Part shown: piece after piece, positions 1 through 6,725 of the stretch
How positions within the stretch are numbered: the first letter of the stretch is position 1
Layout of the letters: every line of letters begins with the position of its first letter
DNA from: Mageeibacillus sp. UBA5770
GTDB taxonomy: Bacteria > Bacillota_A > Clostridia > Saccharofermentanales > Saccharofermentanaceae
Reading direction: 5' to 3'
NCBI GenBank assembly: GCA_002418705.1
Contig: DIEQ01000057.1
Coordinates: 1 to 14,627 of the forward strand
DNA: 14,627 nucleotides
Translations under genes and position numbers: made by a program
Notes under the pieces: generated by a model
The model's database searches: none
What the model saw: only the letters and a program-made list of their open reading frames with translations
What the model was told of the DNA's origin: nothing

Positions 1-768
1 GTACACTTTTACAATATCATTCACAACATGCTCAAACATCCCAACGCTAACAATTTTATCAAACCGGGAAATAGTTGGATCTAAATCCAAATAATCCTGT
101 AGCTTTATCTCAACTTGACCTATTAATCCCAAGCTTTCGATTCGCTCAACTGTCGCATTATATTGCTCTTCACTAATAGTTATACCTGTGGCTTTTACCC
201 CATATTTCTGAGCCGCTCTTATTATTAGCCATCCCCAGCCACTGCCGATATCAAGTAGCCTCTCTCCTTGCTTTAATTGAAGTTTTTCCAGAATATAGTC
301 TATTTTATTTAACTGCGCTTCTTTCAAGTTATCCTTTGTGTCTTTAAAATAGCCACAAGAATAACTCATGGTTTCGTCTAACCAAAGAGAAAAAAAATCA
401 TTTCCCAAATCGTAGTGCTGATGAATATTTTCTTTTTGTTTTTCTTTAAGATGAATCTTGTTTAAAAGCTTTGTGGTTTCTACTATAAAGTTACTGTTTT
501 TACCTTCAAGCAACTCTTTGTTTAGCTTTATCATTTTCATGACTTCATCAAATTCGCCTTCAAAGTCAATGATATCATCCATATATGCTTCACCTAAGGC
601 TTGCATAGGCTCAGATATATCGAATGATGAAGGAAAAGGTTCGTTGAAAATAATTTTAAGGATTGGATTTCCATCTCCATATTCTTTTTCTACTCCGTCC
701 CAATATTGTACCGTTAAAGCTGGGCACTGAATATTTTTCAAAAAATTGTGCATTATTTTCTTTTGCAT
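1..768 (-). CDS. cfa: Cyclopropane-fatty-acyl-phospholipid synthase-like SAM methyltransferase (3' end cut by window)
   Basis: Probable enzyme transferring a methylene/methyl group from S-adenosylmethionine to unsaturated acyl chains of membrane phospholipids. I translated 256 residues; the family is usually about 390, so the C-terminal third lies outside the window. Seen: the substrate-side motif HYDLGNDFFSLWLDETMSY at residues 118-136 followed by SCGYF, the SAM-binding motif I (LLDIGSGWGW, 171-180), GITISEEQ after it, and VGMFEHV at 242-248, which in the family carries an active-site Glu. The start at 768 is chosen because GGAGG sits 5 bases upstream; another in-frame ATG at 780 would overlap that site. 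The N-terminal about 100 residues are the variable region of the family. It faces the same way as its upstream neighbour but is separated from it by a terminator. Related fatty-acid or mycolic-type methyltransferases cannot be excluded. Confidence 0.88.
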   Translation of the reverse strand, partial: MQKKIMHNFLKNIQCPALTVQYWDGVEKEYGDGNPILKIIFNEPFPSSFDISEPMQALGEAYMDDIIDFEGEFDEVMKMIKLNKELLEGKNSNFIVETTKLLNKIHLKEKQKENIHQHYDLGNDFFSLWLDETMSYSCGYFKDTKDNLKEAQLNKIDYILEKLQLKQGERLLDIGSGWGWLIIRAAQKYGVKATGITISEEQYNATVERIESLGLIGQVEIKLQDYLDLDPTISRFDKIVSVGMFEHVVNDIVKVY

Positions 769-847
769 AATCTCCTCCATTTCACCACCAACGGCGGTAA
801 TAAAATAGTTGCTCAACTCTCGAACTCGAAAATTGATTATGCGCCAC

Positions 848-908
848 AAAAAATAAAATGGGGCTTTAGCTTGAAGAGCATAGTCAGCAAACGCCCTTCA
901 AGCTAAAG
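848..908 (-). terminator. Intrinsic terminator of the sigma-54 activator gene
   Basis: A perfect 13-bp inverted repeat (CTTTAGCTTGAAG at 864-876 with its complement at 896-908) encloses a 19-base loop. Read on the minus strand, it is followed by CCCCATTTTATTTTTTG, a U-rich tail. The upstream arm overlaps the stop codon of the activator gene. This separates that gene from the methyltransferase downstream. Confidence 0.75.
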
Positions 909-2283
909 ATTCTCTATCCCCTATATTGTTAAATAAAGGTCCGCATTTTCTATAGAATGTTGCTTTGCTAATTCCTAATTTCTCGATAATTTCTTCAACG
1001 CTGAAACCCATCGATCTATATGAATTTATTCTCTGTGACACTATTCTCTTTTCATATTCTTCAGCTTGCACCTTTAACGACCTATATGAGCAATCAATAG
1101 ATTTAGAATTTTTGATTTGCATCGGTATCGAATCCATATCGATCCATGAACCGCTATTCATATTGACACTATATTCAATAGCATTCTTTAATTCTCTAAT
1201 ATTTCCAGGCCATTGATAGTTGGCAAAAAGAAGCTTCACTTCATCTACAAAGCCATGAATTGCTTTTACAAGCTGAACATTATAATAGTCTAAATAATAA
1301 TCCATTAATAATTTGATATCTCCCTGCCTTTCGCGCAATGGCGGAATATCTATCGGGATCACATTCAGCCTGTAATAAAGATCCTCTCGAAATTTCCCCG
1401 CCTTCATACCGTCCTCAAGATTTTGATTCGTTGCAGCAATGACCCTTGCGTTTGTTAACAATTCGTTGCTACTGCCAACTCTCGTAAATGACTTATTTTG
1501 CAGTACATGAAGCAGTTTTACCTGCAAATTCATGGGCATATCGCCAATTTCATCTAAAAATATCGTGCCGTCGTTAGCTGCCTCAAACTTGCCTATTCTT
1601 CCATTCTTTCCCGCACCAGTAAAGGCCCCTTCTTCATAACCAAATAATTCAGCCTCTATAAGGTCGGCAGGAATAGCTGTGCAATTAATTGAGACAAATG
1701 GACCTTTTCTTCTGTTGCCAGCATTGTGGACTGCTTGTGCAAATAGTTCTTTACCCGTTCCACTTTCTCCGGTAAATAAGATGGTTGAATTCCCACACGA
1801 AGCAACGCTTGCCAACTTCTTGACTATTTTAATACTATCGCTTTGTCCAATTATAAAGTCAAACGCCTTGCTTACAGTTTGAATACTTTCGGCTTCATTT
1901 GCTTTTATTGAATTGTGATGTCGTTGTATGGAAACAACCATTCCCCCGATATCTTCATTATCATGATAGGGTTTGATCGATACTTCCAATGTTTCTTTAA
2001 ATATAATATTTCTCAAGGTATTGGCAAAAAATTTATAAGGAATTTCCGCCTTTAAAACACCCAGTATTTTAAATTCGTTTATATATTCTGTAATATGTCT
2101 ATTTACTAAAGAAACTCTTGGCATGTTAAACATTGCCTCAATATGTTCATTGCAGTCTAAAATAAAACCCTGATTATCAGTTATAATCATAGCATTATCA
2201 GTCATGCTCATAATCGTTCCTGATATTGAGTGATATTTTGATTTTCTATACACTCTTGTTGATAAATCATTATTATTAAACAC
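898..2283 (-). CDS. Sigma-54-dependent transcriptional activator (PAS - AAA+ - Fis-type HTH)
   Basis: Bacterial enhancer-binding protein that remodels RNA polymerase-sigma-54 at -24/-12 promoters using ATP. The 461 residues show an N-terminal PAS-like sensor (about 20-115), a linker, a complete AAA+ domain (about 142-372), and a C-terminal helix-turn-helix (about 428-455, ending in GISKATFYRK). Visible motifs are Walker A GESGTGKE (172-179), the sigma-54 contact loop GAFTGA (219-224), Walker B IFLDEIGD (241-248), and the arginine-finger region FREDLYYRLN (308-317). All are intact, so it should be active. The start codon is GTG at 2283, with AGGTGA 6 bases upstream. The lack of a phosphorylatable receiver domain suggests direct sensing of a small molecule or redox state by the PAS domain. 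I found no convincing GG-N10-GC promoter upstream of neighbouring genes, so its target is unknown. Confidence 0.95.
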   Translation of the reverse strand: MFNNNDLSTRVYRKSKYHSISGTIMSMTDNAMIITDNQGFILDCNEHIEAMFNMPRVSLVNRHITEYINEFKILGVLKAEIPYKFFANTLRNIIFKETLEVSIKPYHDNEDIGGMVVSIQRHHNSIKANEAESIQTVSKAFDFIIGQSDSIKIVKKLASVASCGNSTILFTGESGTGKELFAQAVHNAGNRRKGPFVSINCTAIPADLIEAELFGYEEGAFTGAGKNGRIGKFEAANDGTIFLDEIGDMPMNLQVKLLHVLQNKSFTRVGSSNELLTNARVIAATNQNLEDGMKAGKFREDLYYRLNVIPIDIPPLRERQGDIKLLMDYYLDYYNVQLVKAIHGFVDEVKLLFANYQWPGNIRELKNAIEYSVNMNSGSWIDMDSIPMQIKNSKSIDCSYRSLKVQAEEYEKRIVSQRINSYRSMGFSVEEIIEKLGISKATFYRKCGPLFNNIGDRESLA

Positions 2284-2371
2284 AACTCGTCACCTGTACA
2301 GTTTTCCCTCTATAATAGATATAATCAGAATTATCTTGCCCGCAACCCACTTCTCATCAAGGTGTAAAATG

Positions 2372-2626
2372 TTAGTTTGCGCTAATTAAAGTGCTATAAA
2401 CATATCCCTCTTCAACTATTCTTTTATAAAAATTTCGTGACTTTCTAATTCTCTTTTCGTTTTCTTTAATCATGCAAATTTCTTCTGCCGACATCCCACA
2501 ATACTTCTTACACCAATAGTAAAAATTTTTCTCAGAGACACCTATATTATTGCACACATCAATAACAGGAATTCCATATTTGACCTGTTGTAAGGCAGCC
2601 AATATTTGCCCTTCACTAATTTTCAT
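2372..2626 (-). CDS. Solo IS3-family OrfA-like HTH protein (transposase remnant)
   Basis: The first 50 residues follow the IS3/IS911 OrfA helix-turn-helix pattern: an EGQILAALQQV helix, then PVIDVCNNIGVSEKNFYYWCKKY, which is the classic 'xxVCxxLGISExTFYxWKKKYGG' layout. After the HTH the usual leucine-zipper segment is replaced by a basic tail (NEKRIRKSRNFYKRIVEE), and the protein stops at 84 residues. No OrfB with a DDE catalytic domain follows in the 88 bases before the next gene, and I see no terminal inverted repeats. No good ribosome binding site precedes the ATG. It is most likely a decayed insertion-sequence fragment; domestication as a small DNA-binding protein is the alternative. Confidence 0.6.
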   Translation of the reverse strand: MKISEGQILAALQQVKYGIPVIDVCNNIGVSEKNFYYWCKKYCGMSAEEICMIKENEKRIRKSRNFYKRIVEEGYVYSTLISAN

Positions 2627-2658
2627 TTTATTACCGAACCCCGCTGAAGTCGATTTTT

Positions 2659-2682
2659 TTGTTCAACTTATTACTTGAACAA
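2659..2682. repeat. Perfect 8-bp inverted repeat at the 3' end of the 105-aa gene
   Basis: TTGTTCAA (2659-2666) and TTGAACAA (2675-2682) are separated by 8 bases, and the repeat overlaps the stop codon of the small membrane-protein gene. The T-run lies on the plus-strand 5' side (2654-2660), so on the minus strand the stem is followed by A's. It therefore does not look like a normal terminator for that gene. Its half-sites contain TGTTCA/TGAACA, the same hexamer that clusters at 10945-10999. Confidence 0.5.
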
Positions 2683-2980
2683 TTACATAAAACAAAGCAA
2701 ATATATCTATTAAAATACAGATAACGACTAAAACAGATCTCTCTTTACTGTTTTTTATTGATTTATATCCCATTATTAAAGAAACTGCAGATAATGTAAA
2801 TGCACACAATACAATTACAGCAACCAATGCGCTCAGCCAAACCTTCTCGTTAAGCATTGGTTCTTCATGTAATCGGAATATATAGAGAATATCCAGCAAT
2901 AAGAAATATGCAAATGCAAAAAGTACCGAATATTTACCTGGCTTCGTCATTGGTATGAATGTAACTTTGATAGTAATCAT
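2663..2980 (-). CDS. Small membrane protein, three predicted TM segments, unknown function
   Basis: 105 residues, not recognised. Three hydrophobic stretches are visible: about 19-36 (SVLFAFAYFLLLDILYIF), about 48-70 (WLSALVAVIVLCAFTLSAVSLIM), and about 83-104 (VLVVICILIDIFALFYVIVQVI). A short basic loop (KSIKNSKERS) lies between the second and third. The start is uncertain: GGAG lies directly against the ATG at 2980, which is too close for a normal ribosome binding site. A later in-frame Met (MTKPGKYS, residue 11) has no better site. It follows the 148-aa-type gene by 47 bases in the same direction and may be co-transcribed with it or use its own promoter at 2990-3017. Confidence 0.6.
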   Translation of the reverse strand: MITIKVTFIPMTKPGKYSVLFAFAYFLLLDILYIFRLHEEPMLNEKVWLSALVAVIVLCAFTLSAVSLIMGYKSIKNSKERSVLVVICILIDIFALFYVIVQVIS

Positions 2981-2989
2981 CTCCTGTAT

Positions 2990-3017
2990 GTTATAACAAT
3001 ATTAGCTAACCGTTCAA
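2990..3017 (-). promoter_or_regulatory. Possible sigma-A promoter for the 105-aa membrane protein
   Basis: On the minus strand TTGAAC (3017-3012) and TATAAC (2995-2990) are spaced 16 bp apart. If real, transcription would start only a few bases before the ATG at 2980, giving an almost leaderless message. That would fit the misplaced GGAG there. Such pairs arise by chance in AT-rich DNA. Confidence 0.3.
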
Positions 3018-3027
3018 ATTTTTACGC

Positions 3028-3453
3028 TTAATTAAAGTAACCAATCTTGATGCCGATTTTTTTTCTGATGTCCCTAATTATGAAGCAATAATAAGCCAGA
3101 TTATAGGAAATCGCTTGGAACATATTTATAATTTCATGATCAGTACATTCAGCATCCCAGAACTTCATCTTTGCACAAATATAATCGAACATATCAGCGC
3201 AAAATAATTCCTTTAATTTATCATCTTGCATCGAATCACTATTTTGCATTTCCAAACATATGGACTGACGGCATAATTCATGATCTGTAGTCAAATTATC
3301 AAGATAATAATCCGTCATTGCCATTGTGTGTTTTTTCTTATTTGTGTCAACAATGTTCTGAATATATTCACTATAAAAGCTACAATTAAAACGATTCCTA
3401 AATGCTTCAATATTCATATTTATCAATTCATCGACTGTACTATGTTTTTCCAT
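3028..3453 (-). CDS. Hypothetical small soluble protein
   Basis: About 141 residues from the chosen start; family not recognised. It is rich in Asp, Cys, Met and aromatic residues and appears helical, with no signal peptide and no clear membrane span. Cysteines occur in FNCSF, HELCRQSICLEM, LFCADMFDYICAKM, DAECTD and YYCFI, but not in a recognisable metal-binding spacing. I chose ATG at 3453 (MEKHSTVDEL) because AAGGTGAT lies just upstream; an ATG at 3459 or a TTG at 3474 would give a few extra residues. The gene is preceded by a candidate promoter and a compact structured leader (3471-3542), which suggests regulated translation. It is followed by the small membrane-protein gene. Confidence 0.6.
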   Translation of the reverse strand: MEKHSTVDELINMNIEAFRNRFNCSFYSEYIQNIVDTNKKKHTMAMTDYYLDNLTTDHELCRQSICLEMQNSDSMQDDKLKELFCADMFDYICAKMKFWDAECTDHEIINMFQAISYNLAYYCFIIRDIRKKIGIKIGYFN

Positions 3454-3470
3454 TATCATCACCTTAAACC

Positions 3471-3542
3471 GCAATGCGATTTAGCGCCAGAGGCTAGCAT
3501 CCGGGAAAGCCATAGGCGTAAGTTGTTATACTCCCGCATTGC
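3471..3542 (-). ncRNA. Candidate structured 5' leader (riboswitch-like), class not recognised
   Basis: On the minus strand GCAATGCG (3542-3535) pairs perfectly with CGCATTGC (3478-3471), closing a 72-base domain. Inside are GGGA pairing with UCCC, a GCC-UAU-GGC mini-hairpin, and a TAGC...GCTA stem containing GCC-UCU-GGC. The closing helix ends 5 bases before the ribosome binding site AAGGTGAT of the 141-aa gene, and a plausible promoter sits just upstream. No U-tract terminator follows, so any control would act on translation. It matches no riboswitch consensus I can recall. Confidence 0.45.
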
Positions 3543-3562
3543 TTCTCATCATTAGCTTAACC

Positions 3563-3590
3563 ATTGTAAACATGACATCAAAGCTTTCAA
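3563..3590 (-). promoter_or_regulatory. Probable sigma-A promoter upstream of the structured leader
   Basis: On the minus strand TTGAAA (3590-3585) and TACAAT (2 mismatches in total from consensus) at 3568-3563 are separated by 16 bp. The predicted start near 3556 gives a leader of about 100 bases that contains the whole structured domain at 3471-3542. Confidence 0.5.
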
Positions 3591-3661
3591 AAAGAAATTT
3601 TGTAGTTTATTGTGTGCTGCAAACTTTTCTCCGAAAAATCATACTGACCACATGTGATTTG

Positions 3662-4912
3662 CTATTCCAAAGGAGATTTCAGCTTGCCTTTTGAGTTAAA
3701 AACAAGATCTTTTGGACCTTCCAATGCTTCAACACGACCATTGATTTGTTCAAAAATATTTTCTGTTACAGCCATCTCTTCCAATGATGCTGTATTCTTT
3801 ATGTATGCCATGCTGAAATTATTCTCTTTTGCCGGCCCAAGAGTTCTTATCGCTGCTTCTATTGCTTGCAGATCATTCTCGAGTATGCACGGTATCCTGA
3901 TCTGATCAGGCGACATCGAAGTTAACCCGTTTATGGTTGTAGCATTAATATCCATTTCCTTGAAGACTTTCATAGTTGTATAATCGGCAAGACCGATTCC
4001 AGTGGCATTGCCATGCGATTCTTCTGTGATATCCAACACAACGATATTATTAATTTTAGGATAATTTGGTTCCTTCTGGCCAAGAATCCTGATTCTGCCA
4101 ATTACCTTTGTATCCATGCCAGCACCAGAAATATTTTTTCCCATTTCTCCGACAATTAATATATCAGCTTCCTTAAACGGTAGCTTCAAACTATTCTTTT
4201 TATAATATTTAAGGAGCTCCCGTTCTTTTTCTATGATATTTTCCGGCAGTATTGCTTCTATCTTCATTGTTTGATTTTTCCAGTTTTCGACTATGCCAAG
4301 AGCAAAAATAACAGGAAGCTTTTCTAAAATGATTTCTGCCGATTCCCTGATCATTTCTGCATATCCATAGTTAACCGCATAATAGTGTGCCGTGTCCGCA
4401 CCCTTTGGATTTCCAAGTCCGATAGTCATCATTTTACATAGCCCGCTTTCAATGTCACCAGTAAAATCTGTATGGGATTTTATTCTGTTGGCAATCACAA
4501 GTCCGTCTAATTTAACTGCTTCTTCGCTACAATAAACTGGAATACCGTTCGATGTTTCTCCAATCTTCACCGCGGAAGCGCAGAATTTTATTGGAGCCAT
4601 AACACTAGTTTCAGTAATTCCAAGACTTGCGAGAACCTCTTCCTGCCCTCTTTCACTTGCACCGCCATGGCTGCCCATAGCAGGTATTATAATGGGAACA
4701 CCTCCCATTTCTTTTATCGAGGATACAATTGCACGAGTAATATCATCGATTGCATGTATCCCACGGCTTCCTACTGTAATCCCTATAGATTTTCCTCCAA
4801 CCTTAGATTTCTCAAGATTTAATTTTTTTATTTGATTGAATACTTCAGCTGAAATATTTTTCAATTGCGGAGCAGGAACATCTTGTTTAATTTTAATTAA
4901 CTTAGGCAACAT
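3662..4912 (-). CDS. LarA-superfamily (nickel-pincer) 2-hydroxyacid racemase/epimerase homologue
   Basis: Members of this superfamily racemise or epimerise 2-hydroxyacids by hydride transfer using the nickel-pincer nucleotide (NPN) bound to a lysine. The 416 residues carry the family layout: GSRGI (48-52), AMGSHGGAS (78-86, His82), KSHTDFTGDIESG (145-157, His147), then KMMTIGLGNPKG with Lys160. The 65-residue His-His spacing and the following Lys resemble the His108/His174/Lys184 set of Lactiplantibacillus LarA, but this assignment is by eye. It belongs to the longer, divergent DUF2088-type branch, so lactate should not be assumed as substrate. No larB/larC/larE genes for NPN synthesis are in the window. 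It lies at the end of the catabolic gene run, 126 bases after the 81-aa gene, beyond a 16-bp hairpin. AGGAGG precedes the ATG. Confidence 0.8.
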   Translation of the reverse strand: MLPKLIKIKQDVPAPQLKNISAEVFNQIKKLNLEKSKVGGKSIGITVGSRGIHAIDDITRAIVSSIKEMGGVPIIIPAMGSHGGASERGQEEVLASLGITETSVMAPIKFCASAVKIGETSNGIPVYCSEEAVKLDGLVIANRIKSHTDFTGDIESGLCKMMTIGLGNPKGADTAHYYAVNYGYAEMIRESAEIILEKLPVIFALGIVENWKNQTMKIEAILPENIIEKERELLKYYKKNSLKLPFKEADILIVGEMGKNISGAGMDTKVIGRIRILGQKEPNYPKINNIVVLDITEESHGNATGIGLADYTTMKVFKEMDINATTINGLTSMSPDQIRIPCILENDLQAIEAAIRTLGPAKENNFSMAYIKNTASLEEMAVTENIFEQINGRVEALEGPKDLVFNSKGKLKSPLE

Positions 4913-4937
4913 CTCAAAGCCCTCCTATCGATGATTA

Positions 4938-4966
4938 AAGATAGCACTCAATAAAATTGCATCCAA
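4938..4966 (-). promoter_or_regulatory. Possible internal promoter for the LarA-like gene
   Basis: On the minus strand TTGGAT (4966-4961) and TATCTT (4943-4938) are 17 bp apart, downstream of the strong hairpin at 4998-5033. Each box matches consensus at four of six bases, so this is weak. It would allow expression of the racemase independent of the upstream transport cassette. Confidence 0.35.
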
Positions 4967-4997
4967 ACTGTTTTTTAAATATCAATTTTACAGGCAG

Positions 4998-5033
4998 GCA
5001 CTTTCGGCAGCTTTTTCAAGCTGCCGAAAGTGC
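4998..5033 (-). terminator. Perfect 16-bp hairpin between transport cassette and LarA-like gene
   Basis: GCACTTTCGGCAGCTT (4998-5013) and its exact complement (5018-5033) enclose a 4-base loop. It begins 5 bases after the stop of the 81-aa gene. On the minus strand no U-run follows directly (CCTGCCTGTAAAATTG), so it is either an inefficient terminator, a 3'-end protecting or processing stem that sets unequal expression within an operon, or both. On the plus strand a short TTTT follows, but no plus-strand gene ends here. Confidence 0.6.
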
Positions 5034-5038
5034 TGCTT

Positions 5039-5284
5039 TTAATAGTTTCTATAGAATTTGTCGATTATTACAGCCACATATGTAAGGCAAATCATCGCCA
5101 CTCCGGTTACGAACCAGCGCATTCCAACCTCCGGATCATCGCCAAATGGTCCCCACCATTGATTTGAAATAATAAATATCATTGGTACAACAAACACTAA
5201 TGTTGCGAGTATTACACCCAATGTGAGTTTGCCATGGTGCTTCTTGGATGATGCCAAGTAATCGTTAATTAATTTTTCATCCAT
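5039..5284 (-). CDS. Small two-TM membrane protein of the transporter cassette
   Basis: 81 residues, not recognised. A charged N-terminus (MDEKLINDYLASSKKHHGK) is followed by a hydrophobic segment at about 21-41 (VILATLVFVVPMIFIIS), a short exposed loop NQWWGPFGDDPEVGMR rich in Trp, Gly and acidic residues, a second segment at about 57-75 (WFVTGVAMICLTYVAVII), and a basic end DKFYRNY. It starts only 19 bases after the DMT transporter stop, with AAAGGAGAG as ribosome binding site, so the two are almost certainly co-translated. A likely role is an accessory subunit of the transporter; no independent evidence of function is visible. Confidence 0.75.
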   Translation of the reverse strand: MDEKLINDYLASSKKHHGKLTLGVILATLVFVVPMIFIISNQWWGPFGDDPEVGMRWFVTGVAMICLTYVAVIIDKFYRNY

Positions 5285-5303
5285 TATTCTCTCTCCTTTG
5301 CGT

Positions 5304-6320
5304 TTATCTGAATACAGATATTACTTTACTAGGCCTTAGCAGCATTAAAGCCACCCCGGCAAATAAGATGATGGTTCCAGCGAGAATAGCTCCGCTAAAA
5401 GGAACCATATATACCGTCATGGAAAGGAACGTAGCCCAGACAAATCCAGTACTGGCTAATACTCCACCGCCTGCTGTGCCCGCGGTATTGATACCCATGT
5501 ACAAGCCAACGATCATATACACGCCCCAGGCTCCTCCTGTCATTGCTGCATATGCCCACCACATAGGATTTGAAAGCATTTCACCCGCTATAGGTGTGAA
5601 ACTAGGCATAATTAAGAAGTTTATTATAATGCATCCGACAATTGCCCAGCCTGCTCTCCAGAACAAAGTGGATTCTTCCGGCATAAAATCTGATCCTGCA
5701 GCAATAGCAAAATTTTCGAAGCCGTATAATATTGCTGCCAATAGGCCCATGCCCGCTCCAATAAATACCGTCGTCATTGAAACTCCTTCAGGTGCTACAA
5801 TAGACGCTCCACCAGAAGCAACCCATAGACCAATAACAATGAAGGCCAGCCCGATAATAGTCCACTTATTCAATATTTTTTCTCTATATACTATTGAAGT
5901 GATAACCGCTCCCCAGAATCCGAAGAGACTAGCCACAGGACCTACTATAGCCCCACCTACAACCGCCGCTGCTGCAAAATACAAAAAGTCTCCCAGCATG
6001 CCTGCCATGCCGGTCATAACACCATACCATGATATCTTGCTTTTAAAAATTCTAAAATGTTCTTTAACACTTCCTTGAGCAGCAGAGAATAAAACTACAG
6101 CCAGCATACCGAACATGAGCTCAAACATTTGAAAAGTAATTGAACCGGTTGGATAAGCCAAGGTGAATGGTGGTATTGATCCAGCGACGCCCGCAAATCC
6201 GAAGGCAACACCCAGCATTGGAGCCGATAATGCTGCATATATCATCCCAATACGAACCTTCCTGGCTTGCTGAATCGTTTTAAGCGTTTCAATTTTTTCT
6301 AATTGATTCTGATCTAACAT
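5304..6320 (-). CDS. DMT-superfamily (EamA-like) transporter
   Basis: 338-residue integral membrane protein with about ten hydrophobic segments and the two-fold internal layout of drug/metabolite transporters. A 23-residue basic N-terminal tail precedes the first segment. GVAFGFAG, the long GVMTGMAGMLGDFLYFAAAAVVGGAIVG stretch (marked by positions about 106-133), and WAYAAMTGGAWGVYMIVGLYMGINTAGTAGG in the second half are Gly/Ala-rich helices typical of EamA repeats. Its length is somewhat above the usual 290-300. DMT proteins usually export or import small metabolites by proton or substrate exchange; the substrate here is unknown, and the context suggests a small hydroxy- or oxo-acid or amide. 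AAGGAGG precedes the ATG. It is embedded between three small genes: 39 aa and 102 aa upstream, 81 aa downstream. Confidence 0.85.
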   Translation of the reverse strand: MLDQNQLEKIETLKTIQQARKVRIGMIYAALSAPMLGVAFGFAGVAGSIPPFTLAYPTGSITFQMFELMFGMLAVVLFSAAQGSVKEHFRIFKSKISWYGVMTGMAGMLGDFLYFAAAAVVGGAIVGPVASLFGFWGAVITSIVYREKILNKWTIIGLAFIVIGLWVASGGASIVAPEGVSMTTVFIGAGMGLLAAILYGFENFAIAAGSDFMPEESTLFWRAGWAIVGCIIINFLIMPSFTPIAGEMLSNPMWWAYAAMTGGAWGVYMIVGLYMGINTAGTAGGGVLASTGFVWATFLSMTVYMVPFSGAILAGTIILFAGVALMLLRPSKVISVFR

Positions 6321-6373
6321 AGGATCCTCCTTATGAATTAATTGCCATGAATCAAAATTAATATTTTGATTAT

Positions 6374-6682
6374 CTAAAGTTCATCAGCATTTATTCCAAC
6401 TTCTTTTAACAAATCTTTTGAATTAGGCAGCATATATTCAATGAATTTTCTGTGCCTGCGCTGAAGTTTGTACTTTCTTATGAGGTCCTCGTCATGTAAG
6501 ATAGTTTCAACTTCATCTGTCCATGCTTTTGTTTTAAGTTCAAGCATGATTTCTCGAACTTTAGTTACAGCACGATCGCCATAAACAGGCTTCAGCAACT
6601 GCCACATTTCATATTCCCATATGCCATTATCCCCTTTATAATAAAGGATTGAATAAAGTGTATACTTTAGTGGTGATATCAT
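6374..6682 (-). CDS. 102-aa soluble protein of the transporter cassette, unknown function
   Basis: Not recognised. Charged, helical-looking, with no membrane span. The N-terminal half (MISPLKYTLYSILYYKGDNG, then IWEYEMWQLLKPVYG and VTKVREIMLELK) has a helix-rich arrangement that could be a winged-helix-like fold, but I see no confident DNA-binding motif. The C-terminal half is strongly basic then acidic (RKYKLQRRHRKF, then LPNSKDLLKEVG). It has a clear AGGAGG site 8 bases before the ATG, lies 43 bases after the 39-aa gene and 53 before the transporter, and is presumably co-expressed with both. It could be a cytoplasmic partner of the transporter. Confidence 0.7.
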   Translation of the reverse strand: MISPLKYTLYSILYYKGDNGIWEYEMWQLLKPVYGDRAVTKVREIMLELKTKAWTDEVETILHDEDLIRKYKLQRRHRKFIEYMLPNSKDLLKEVGINADEL

Positions 6683-6725
6683 TCTTTTACCTCCTCAATT
6701 CATCTATTTTGATACCGAATATCTC

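Noticed and set aside
3471..3542. Assignment of the leader structure to a c-di-GMP-I, TPP, FMN, SAM-I, purine or THF riboswitch
   Set aside because: None of the conserved core strings I know for these classes occurs on either strand, so it is left unclassified.
5368..6078. 236-codon plus-strand open frame opposite the DMT transporter
   Set aside because: The Pro/Ala/Ile-rich translation is the expected antisense of Gly/Ala-rich membrane helices; the transporter on the minus strand has a strong ribosome binding site and family pattern.
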